From Lachnospiraceae bacterium UBA6998 (GTDB lineage: Bacteria; Bacillota; Clostridia; Lachnospirales; Lachnospiraceae): a DNA stretch of 20,631 nt. The translations under genes were made by a program, and so were the position numbers. The notes under the pieces were generated by a model that was not told where the DNA came from, did no database searches, and saw only the letters and a list, made by a program, of their open reading frames with translations. The stretch lies in contig DJXS01000002.1 of the NCBI GenBank assembly GCA_002448395.1, positions 1 through 20,631 on the forward strand, given 5' to 3'. This document shows, piece after piece, positions 6,710-13,300 of the stretch (positions are counted from its first letter, which is position 1; each line of letters starts with the position of its first letter).

Positions 6710-7678
6710 TTACGCTCCCCGATAAACTTCCGGGGCGAGCTCGACGAACAGGTCGATCAATGTTTTAAGGCCGGCATGCAGGTAGAGCGATTTGCGGTAG
6801 ACCAGGCAGATCTGGCGCACGTCGATCTGGCCTGCCATGAGCGGATCGATGCGAAAATAGCGGATGCCCTCCTGCGCATACTCCGGGTGGGAATAGATCT
6901 CGGGGGCGATCACGATGCCGAGCCCGCTCTTTACAAGACCGAGTGCAGTGACAATGTTGCGGCACACCAACCGTGTCTGCGGCAGAAAGCCGGCGGATTC
7001 ATAGATGCGCCGTGAGAGAGCAGTGAGGTTCTGCGGTTCTGCCAGCATGAAGAAGGGCAGTTCGCCAAAATACTGCATTGGCACAATTTCTTCCGTCACT
7101 TTTGACGGATCCATAGTGACTACCTGAGCTTCCGGGGTGATCCCCGGGAGCTCTTTTATGTACACTTCCGGAACGGCCAGCACCAGATGCTCCTGGGCGA
7201 GGACGATGTTTTGATAGTTGAGTGAATCCGGGTGCGGCACATCGATGATCAGGTCGAGCTGCTCTTCCTCGAGCATTGTCCGCAGCTGGTAAGTGGGCTT
7301 TTCCTCCAGAAAGATCTCGCTATAGGGGAACAATTCATAAAAGCGCGGGAGGATGCGGGGCAGCAGGATCGAGCTTCTGTGCGGGCTGATGCCCAGACGG
7401 ATCAGGTGGCTGCCCTCCTCCTTGATGTCCCCGATCCGCGCGTCCAGCTGTTCCCGGGAGTGCAGCGTGTTCAGGGCCCAGTCGTAGAAGAGCTGTCCCG
7501 CGAAGGTAAGGTTCAGAGCGCCGCGGTTGCGCTCGAAGAGCTCGACGCCCAGCTCCTTCTCCAGATTCTGAATGCTCAGAGTCAGCGAAGGCTGGGAGAT
7601 GAAGAGCTTTTTGGCGGCTTTTGTGATGCTCTTTTCCTGCGCGGTGGTGATAATATATTGCAGCTGGTTCCAGTTCAT
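6710..7678 (-). CDS. LysR-family transcriptional regulator
   Basis: A 322-residue regulator with an N-terminal winged helix-turn-helix (about 1-60; SITKAAKKLFISQPSLTLSI is the helix-turn-helix core) and a C-terminal LysR substrate-binding domain (about 90-300). It is transcribed away from the CHR transporter pair, the classic arrangement for a LysR protein controlling its neighbours and itself. A palindromic T-N11-A site lies in the shared spacer. The ribosome binding site AAGGAGG (plus-strand 7688-7694) lies nine bases before the ATG. The effector is unknown; an organic or inorganic anion carried by the adjacent transporters, or a metabolite tied to the CitG-like enzyme, is the natural guess. 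Confidence 0.93.
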   Translation of the reverse strand: MNWNQLQYIITTAQEKSITKAAKKLFISQPSLTLSIQNLEKELGVELFERNRGALNLTFAGQLFYDWALNTLHSREQLDARIGDIKEEGSHLIRLGISPHRSSILLPRILPRFYELFPYSEIFLEEKPTYQLRTMLEEEQLDLIIDVPHPDSLNYQNIVLAQEHLVLAVPEVYIKELPGITPEAQVVTMDPSKVTEEIVPMQYFGELPFFMLAEPQNLTALSRRIYESAGFLPQTRLVCRNIVTALGLVKSGLGIVIAPEIYSHPEYAQEGIRYFRIDPLMAGQIDVRQICLVYRKSLYLHAGLKTLIDLFVELAPEVYRGA

Positions 7679-7702
7679 TGCACAAGACCTCCTTGGTATA
7701 AT

Positions 7703-7717
7703 ATAGTTTAAAACTAT
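7703..7717. promoter_or_regulatory. Candidate LysR operator (T-N11-A palindrome)
   Basis: ATAGTT-TAA-AACTAT is a perfect inverted repeat with AT-rich character and the T-N11-A spacing expected of LysR-type sites. It sits 25 bases upstream of the LysR start and about 125 bases upstream of the first CHR gene. Confidence 0.65.
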
Positions 7718-7784
7718 GGAAATGCAAGAAAATTATATATTATACAAATGCTCAAAGCAATGGTAAGGTATAAATGGAAACACG

Positions 7785-7828
7785 ATATTTTGCCGTACAA
7801 ATACGATTTGAAAACGGCAGCAAAATAT
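7785..7828 (+). repeat. Inverted repeat in the leader of the CHR operon
   Basis: ATATTTTGCCGT (7785-7796) pairs with ACGGCAGCAAAATAT (7814-7828), with a two- to three-base bulge and a 17-base loop. The second arm ends just before the ribosome binding site AGGAG at 7831-7835, so the RNA stem could affect translation. It may alternatively be a DNA site. Confidence 0.45.
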
Positions 7829-7841
7829 ATAGGAGACCCAC

Positions 7842-8411
7842 ATGGATAGGATCAAAAAAGGATTATCCATATTCGCTTTTTTCTTTAAGATCGGCTGCTT
7901 CACCTTCGGTGGAGGCTGGGCGATCCTGGCGCAGATGGAGCAGGAATTTGTCGACAAGCGGCAGATCATAACCAAGAGCGAGCTGCTTGAAATGGTGGCG
8001 GTCGGCAAGTCGGCGCCGGGCATCATGATCACCAATATCAGCCTGCTGTTCGGCTATCACGTAGCGGGCGTCTTCGGCGGTCTCTGCGCGGTATTCGGCA
8101 TCATAACCCCGGCAGTCATAATTCTGTCCATCGTCACACTTTTCTACAATTCTTTCAAAGATAACTACTGGGTGCACGCGGGACTGACCGGTCTGCGCGC
8201 GGCTGTAGTGCCGATCATCGGAAGCGCCGCCCTGTCTCTGGGCAAAGACGCACTCCGCACGCCGCCGGCCATCGCCATTTGTCTTGTAGCGTTCTGTCTG
8301 TCCCTGCTTGCCGGAGTCAGCAACATCGTGCTCGTGCTGGCAGGAGTCGTCGGAGCCCTTGCCTGGTGGGCAGGCACCCGTATCAAAAAAGAGAGGGTTC
8401 AGGAAGCATGA
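7842..8411 (+). CDS. Chromate transporter (CHR) family protein, first of a short-chain pair
   Basis: A 189-residue membrane protein of the Chromate_transp family (PF02417). The family motif occurs near the N-terminus as FFKIGCFTFGGGWAIL (about 14-29), followed by the conserved loop VGKSAPGIMITN (about 54-65) and four to six hydrophobic segments. Its length is about half of full-length ChrA, so it is a short-chain CHR protein that should work with the second subunit. CHR proteins are named for chromate efflux, but in anaerobes the natural substrate is mostly unknown and may be another oxyanion or organic anion. It overlaps the next gene by ATGA (8408-8411). Confidence 0.9.
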   Translation: MDRIKKGLSIFAFFFKIGCFTFGGGWAILAQMEQEFVDKRQIITKSELLEMVAVGKSAPGIMITNISLLFGYHVAGVFGGLCAVFGIITPAVIILSIVTLFYNSFKDNYWVHAGLTGLRAAVVPIIGSAALSLGKDALRTPPAIAICLVAFCLSLLAGVSNIVLVLAGVVGALAWWAGTRIKKERVQEA

Positions 8412-8959
8412 TCTACGCACAATTATTCTTATCTTTTATGAAAATAGGCTTCACGAGTTTCGGCGGCATGTCCATGATCCCGCTGATCCTGGAGGAGATG
8501 ACTTCCCACGGCTGGATGACCCCTGAAGACCTCTCTAATCTCGTGGCTATAGCGGAGATGACTCCCGGACCTCTGGGGATCAACTGCGCGACCTTCACAG
8601 GTACGCAGACCGCGGGCTTTGCGGGCAGCGTTGTAGCAGTGCTGGGAGTCCTTATGCCGGCCTTCACGCTGACAATGGTCATCGCCATTTTCTTTGAAAA
8701 ATTCAAGGACAGCAGTGTCATGCGGCGCATCATGTTCGTCGTAAAACCGATCTGCATTGCCATGATCCTCAGTGTTATCGTGACACTGAGCTCAACCACT
8801 TATTTTGTGGAGGGAGCTGTTCAGCCCTTTTCCATTGGCATAGCGGCGCTTATGCTGTATCTTCTTATTAAGAGAAAGTGGTCGGTGCCGATGGTTATCA
8901 CGAGCTCAGCGATGCTGGGCGTGATTTTCTATGGCGTTTTGCCTATGGTAAGGGGATAG
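8408..8959 (+). CDS. Chromate transporter (CHR) family protein, second of a short-chain pair
   Basis: A 183-residue membrane protein with the CHR motif FMKIGFTSFGGMSMIP (about 10-25) and the loop AEMTPGPLGINCATFTG (about 50-66), which matches family members more closely than the equivalent loop of its partner. The start is taken at 8408 because it gives the canonical N-terminus and an ATGA overlap with the upstream gene. An in-frame ATG at 8279 would add 43 arginine-rich residues that shadow the other gene. The two subunits probably form an antiparallel heterodimer, as proposed for paired short CHR proteins. Confidence 0.9.
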   Translation: MIYAQLFLSFMKIGFTSFGGMSMIPLILEEMTSHGWMTPEDLSNLVAIAEMTPGPLGINCATFTGTQTAGFAGSVVAVLGVLMPAFTLTMVIAIFFEKFKDSSVMRRIMFVVKPICIAMILSVIVTLSSTTYFVEGAVQPFSIGIAALMLYLLIKRKWSVPMVITSSAMLGVIFYGVLPMVRG

Positions 8960-8960
8960 G

Positions 8961-9024
8961 GAACGCATTGAAATCGTATCGGTGTGTTTCTAAATAGAAA
9001 GAGAACGCCTTGAAACAGTATTGC
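8961..9024 (+). repeat. Two imperfect 22-base direct repeats, 42 bases apart, before the citG-like gene
   Basis: GAACGCATTGAAAT (from 8961) and GAACGCCTTGAAAC (from 9003) begin two copies that match at 17 of 22 positions. Between them is the near-palindrome TTTCTAAATAGAAA (8987-9000). The spacing of four helical turns is compatible with a regulator binding two sites. No standard promoter is obvious. Confidence 0.4.
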
Positions 9025-9040
9025 CGCGCCGCCACTGGTA

Positions 9041-9946
9041 ATGGGAACAGAGAGGAAAGAGAAATTGACCGGAACGGCGGAATGGATCGGAAATTGCGCA
9101 TGGAATGCCCTCATTGAAGAGGTGAACACAACTCCCAAGCCCGGGCTTGTGGACCTGTATTCCAACGGCGCGCATACAGATATGGACGCAGAAACTTTCA
9201 GACGCAGCGCGGAAGCACTGCGCCCTTTTTTTGTGAAAATGGCGAGGGAAGGGCTCTCTTTTGACGGATCCGCGCAGGATCTGTTCATGGGACTGAGGGG
9301 CGTGGGTATCGATGCGGAGCAGGCGATGTACGCGGCTACCGGCGGGGTGAACACACACAAGGGTGCGATCTTTACCTTCGGGATCTTCTGCGCGGCAGCT
9401 GGCCGGTGCCTGAAAGAGCAGCGGGCGCTCACAGCGCTGGGACTTCTTGAAATGGAACAGGAGATGACAGTGCGGGTGCTGTCGGTGGAACTGGAAAAAC
9501 TGAGGGGAAACACCGGCATAACCGGCAGAGAAACCCACGGCGAGCGCAATCTCCATCGTTATGGTACAGCGGGATGCCGCGGGGAAGCCATTGAAGGTTA
9601 TCCGGGCGTGTTCGGGATCGCGCTGCCGGTACTGCGCGCAGGCCTTGCTGACGGCAGGGACTGGAACCGTGTCAAGTTGCAGGCACTCCTGACCCTTATG
9701 GCGCACACAGAAGATTCCAACATCCTTTCCCGCCAGAATCCGGCAGTGCTGAGAGCCGTACAGGAAGAAATGATCGAATTCCTGCGCTGCGGCGGGGCCT
9801 ATCGCGAAGACGCGATCAAGCTTCTTGAAGATATGGACGCGGACTACTCGCGGCGCGGCATCAGCGCCGGCGGCTGTGCGGACCTTCTTGCGGCGGCGAT
9901 TTTTATACTGGAGTTGACGGAGGGCTGCCGGTTTGGAGAGGACTAG
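9041..9946 (+). CDS. citG: Triphosphoribosyl-dephospho-CoA synthase family protein (CitG/MdcB-like)
   Basis: A protein of up to 301 residues with strong CitG-family signatures: ALIEEVNTTPKPGLVDLYSN (about 23-42), GAHTDMD, ATGGVNTHKGAIF (about 99-111) and YPGVFGIALP. The family makes 2'-(5''-triphosphoribosyl)-3'-dephospho-CoA from ATP and dephospho-CoA, releasing adenine; this is the precursor of the prosthetic group of citrate lyase or malonate decarboxylase acyl carrier subunits. No lyase, carrier protein or CitX is present in the window. ATG 9041 has no ribosome binding site. An in-frame TTG at 9065, preceded by AGAGGAAAG, may be the true start (293 residues, nearer the usual size). It follows the CHR pair by 81 bases and may share its transcript. 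Confidence 0.85.
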   Translation: MGTERKEKLTGTAEWIGNCAWNALIEEVNTTPKPGLVDLYSNGAHTDMDAETFRRSAEALRPFFVKMAREGLSFDGSAQDLFMGLRGVGIDAEQAMYAATGGVNTHKGAIFTFGIFCAAAGRCLKEQRALTALGLLEMEQEMTVRVLSVELEKLRGNTGITGRETHGERNLHRYGTAGCRGEAIEGYPGVFGIALPVLRAGLADGRDWNRVKLQALLTLMAHTEDSNILSRQNPAVLRAVQEEMIEFLRCGGAYREDAIKLLEDMDADYSRRGISAGGCADLLAAAIFILELTEGCRFGED

Positions 9947-10047
9947 GGGCTGGCACCTGCCTTTCGGCTGAGGCCAGGCTGCCAGTTGTGGGGGTTGGCA
10001 CCTACCTGTAGGCTGCCGGTTTGGAGAAATTGTGGGGGTTGGGCACA
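9923..10047 (+). repeat. Degenerate three-copy repeat cluster overlapping the end of the citG-like gene
   Basis: Three units start with GGCTGCC, at 9923, 9978 and 10011. The 17-mer GGCTGCCGGTTTGGAGA is identical at 9923-9939 and 10011-10027. Each unit also carries a GGGG(C/T)TGGCACCT-like core, at 9946, 9991 and, as GGGGTTGGGCAC, near 10034. The middle unit lacks the GTTTGGAGA part. The first unit encodes the last residues and the stop of the citG-like gene. Confidence 0.65.
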
Positions 10048-10160
10048 GAACGCTTTTTTGGCAAATTATACACAACGAATTATCAGGATATAGTGCATCA
10101 TGTGTCAAAATATCGAAATCAACAAAATGACAAAATCAAATAAACAATATTCCGTCTGCT

Positions 10161-10205
10161 GTTGGGTATAGATAGCAAGTAATTGTTATCTGTACCCAAT
10201 TTTCT
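10161..10205 (+). terminator. Strong terminator-like hairpin in the AT-rich spacer
   Basis: TTGGGTATAGATA (10162-10174) pairs with TATCTGTACCCAA (10187-10199) with one G-U. The stem continues through a G-U and CAA/TTG to a GTAA tetraloop, followed by TTTTCTT. It could end transcripts from the CHR-citG side, although it lies about 215 bases past that stop. The remaining 10048-10376 spacer is AT-rich with no supported gene. It contains the repeat TTGTGTCCAA at 10222-10231 and 10263-10272. Confidence 0.7.
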
Positions 10206-10318
10206 TGATTTTCCAGAAATGTTGTGTCCAATCTTTTGTATATAAAATCAGAATTCCTTCCTTTGTGTCCAACTCGTTTCATGCCGCTTCATCGTAAGAA
10301 GAATCTCGAGTTAAAACA

Positions 10319-10327
10319 TGATAGAAT
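10319..10327 (+). promoter_or_regulatory. Candidate extended -10 promoter for the protease-LRR gene
   Basis: TGATAGAAT has the TG-N-TAGAAT form of an extended -10, the same form seen at 5028-5036. It lies 50 bases before the GTG start. No good -35 is seen. Confidence 0.45.
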
Positions 10328-10376
10328 ACAGATATATACCATGAACAAATGAACTGACCGCAATGGGAGGCGAAGC

Positions 10377-13300
10377 GTGAAAAGGCTCACAGCAATTCTG
10401 CTCGTAATAGCATTGATAATATCGGCATGTGCTGCACCTGCCGGTGCAGGCGGCAGCGAAAGCGGAGAACCCGGCAGCCAAACCGAAGAAGCCTTTACAT
10501 CAAGCGAAGAAACCGGCCGGCAAAGCGAAGAAACCGGCCGGCAAAGCGAAGAAATCGGCCAACAAAGCGAGGGAACCAGCTTCCAAAACGAGAAAGAAAC
10601 CGCCCAACAAACCGAGGAAGAATCCTCCCTCCTGGGCGAAGAAGGATTTGTGCCCGCAGAAGAGCCGAAGGAGGAAGCCGCTGAGGAACCCGCCGTCGAG
10701 GAACTTCACGAGGTTTCTGAAGAATCAGATGATTCAGAGCCGGACATCATCGAATCAGACACGATGCAGGAAACCGAGGAATCCAAACCCCGCCTGGTCA
10801 TCCTAGAGGAGAATGGCGACGATTACAGAAGTGCCGCCGGCCTCAAAACTTCCGATATAGACAAGAAGACTTCTCAGCTGCATGCCGTGACGAATGGAAG
10901 CGGAGGTTCGAATACCAGCGGCAAAACCGGCGGCAAAACTGCGGCAAAACCGGTCAAAGACTACACTGTCATGGTGTATATTGTGGGATCGAACCTGGAG
11001 AGCCGGCTCGGAGCCGCGACAAATGATATAGCGGAGATGAAGCAGGCGGGAATCGATTTCGGAAAGACCAATCTTCTGGTCTGCACGGGAGGCAGCCGCC
11101 GCTGGGTGAGCGATATTTCCAACAAGTTCAACAGCGTGCTGGACCTGTCGGCGGAGAGGGGATCGCAGATCATCGCGCAGACGCAGGAGAGCGCGGACAT
11201 GGGAATGCCGCAGACGCTGACAGAGTTCATCAACTACTGCGTGGCGTTTTACCCGGCAAAACATTACGGGCTGATCTTCTGGGATCACGGCGCAGGGCCT
11301 CTGTGGGGATATGGGAGCGATGAACTGTTCGGAAATGACAGCCTTTTGCTGGCCGAGCTGCGCAGAGCCATGGACGCAACAGTGTTCGGGCCGCAGCGCA
11401 AGCTGGACTGGGTAGGTTTTGACGCCTGCCTGATGGGGAATCTTGAGACCGCAAAGCTGTGGAAGGATTACGCGCGGTATCTGGTTGCTTCCGAAGAACT
11501 TGAGCCCGGCAGGGGATGGGATTACACCTGCCTGGACATTCTCAATAGGACCAATGATGCGAGGGAGATCGCAAGCAGGATCGTGGACGCCTACGGGCAG
11601 TATTATGAGAAGAACCGAACGCCATTTTTCAATCCGGATGTGACACTGGCCGCGCTCGATCTTGGGAAGATGGACGATTGCCTCGCGGCGGCGGACATGT
11701 TTTTTGACTCGCTGAACGGGAGTATAGAAAATGGCGGCTACACCCTGATCAATCAGGCGCGGAGCAGGACGAAGGCGTTCGGGCTGAGCGCGGCGGGCTC
11801 CCGGGAGAAGGCTTATGATCTTCTCGATCTTAAGGACTTTGCGCAGAAAGCGGAAGAAGAGCCCGCGCAGCAACCAACCGCCGCACCCGCAGGAACAGGA
11901 GAAAAGCTTGTGGAAGCAGTCGACAGTCTGGTCGTGCGCTCCACAGGCAATGTGGAAGGCGCCGGCGGGGTCTCCTTCTATATGCCCGGAGACAACAAAG
12001 AACTGTTCATGATGGCGCAGGAGCTGTACACAGAGCAGGACATTCTTTCAGATTCCTACAAAGACTTCACTGATTCTTATACCGGGAATTGGCTTGAGAA
12101 GAGCACAACGGATTGGAAACTGCCCGCTCCTCAGAAAAAGAACGGAGAACTCACTCTTCAGCTGACGCCGGAGCAGGCGAAAAACGCGTCGGAGGTTTTC
12201 TACTCGATCCTGTTCAGAAACGGCTACGGCGGCTATCAGGCCGCGACCTGCAATGTGAAGATAACTCCTGACAAAGATAACACTGTGCATATCCCGCAGG
12301 ACCCGCTTCTGGTGACAGCCGGAACGGATCTGGAGGATTCCGCGAAGCCCTGGGCTTTTACACAGGTGTCGGACAAGCGCACAGAGAGCGTGTACAAAAC
12401 AGTGAAAGCCGTCCTGTCTTCGGGGCATGAGATCGCGCTGTATGATGTGGCGGGGGAGGAAGAGGTCTCTGTCTCGATCCGCCACAGAAAAGGAAACACG
12501 GATACCTCGATCCTTGATATCACTTCCGCCGGAGGAAGCGTCCGGCTTAGTGGAAAGAGCTCCATTGACGTCTCGGGCTACAGGTCGATCTTTGACGTCG
12601 GCGGGGATACGCTCTCTCCGCTCAGGGATGAGAACGGGCAGATGAAGCCCTACTCCGAATGGGAGTACAAGGGCTATATCTACAGCGGCATGGCGATGGA
12701 CAACTCTTTCAGGTTCTACCTGAAACCGGCGTCGGAGTTTAACCGGAAATTCATCTGCCAGGTAACTGTGAAGGACATCAACAGCAGACTTCACGGCTCG
12801 GAATATGTGGAACTGAATCCCGGGAAGAAGACGCAGACAGAGGCTGTCGGGACAGATAAGGGGAAACTGTATTTTGATATTAAGGAAGATCATGCCGAAG
12901 TAAGCGATTACGAGGGGACGGATGAGGAACTCGTGATTCCGGATATAGTCACCGGGAAACCGGTGACAGTGATCGCGGCGAGCGCTTTTTCCGGGGCGGA
13001 AAACGTAAGGAAGATCACGCTTCCCGACAGCGTCACAGAAATCGCGAGGTCAGCTTTCTACGGGACCAAAACATTGCGGCAGGTCAGCCTGCCGGCGGGT
13101 CTTCAGACGATCGGAATATCCGCCTTCAGAGAGTCCGGGATCGAGGAGATCGAGCTTCCCGAGGGCCTTAAGAAAATCGGGCGGGCGGCCTTCATGGAAT
13201 CCGCCCTGAAGCGGGTGGAACTGCCCGCATCGCTTGAAGAGATCGGTGAGATCCCTTTCGCGCTCTGCGCGCAGCTCACTGAGATCGCGGTCATTGATGG

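Noticed and set aside
8279..8407. Upstream ATG extending the second CHR protein by 43 residues
   Set aside because: The extension is an arginine- and serine-rich shadow of the first CHR gene. ATG 8408 gives the family N-terminus and a normal ATGA overlap.
8990..10108. Long open frame on the minus strand opposite the citG-like gene (372 codons)
   Set aside because: It lies over a well-supported CitG-family gene, shows no recognisable domain, and its predicted protein is rich in Cys, His, Arg and Pro as expected of an antisense shadow.
10100..10171. 23-codon open frame in the AT-rich spacer
   Set aside because: It has no ribosome binding site and ends inside the terminator hairpin stem.
10429..10806. 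Lysine/proline-rich open frame inside the protease-LRR stalk
   Set aside because: It results from reading the 21-base repeat in another frame. The annotated frame carries the signal peptide and the protease.
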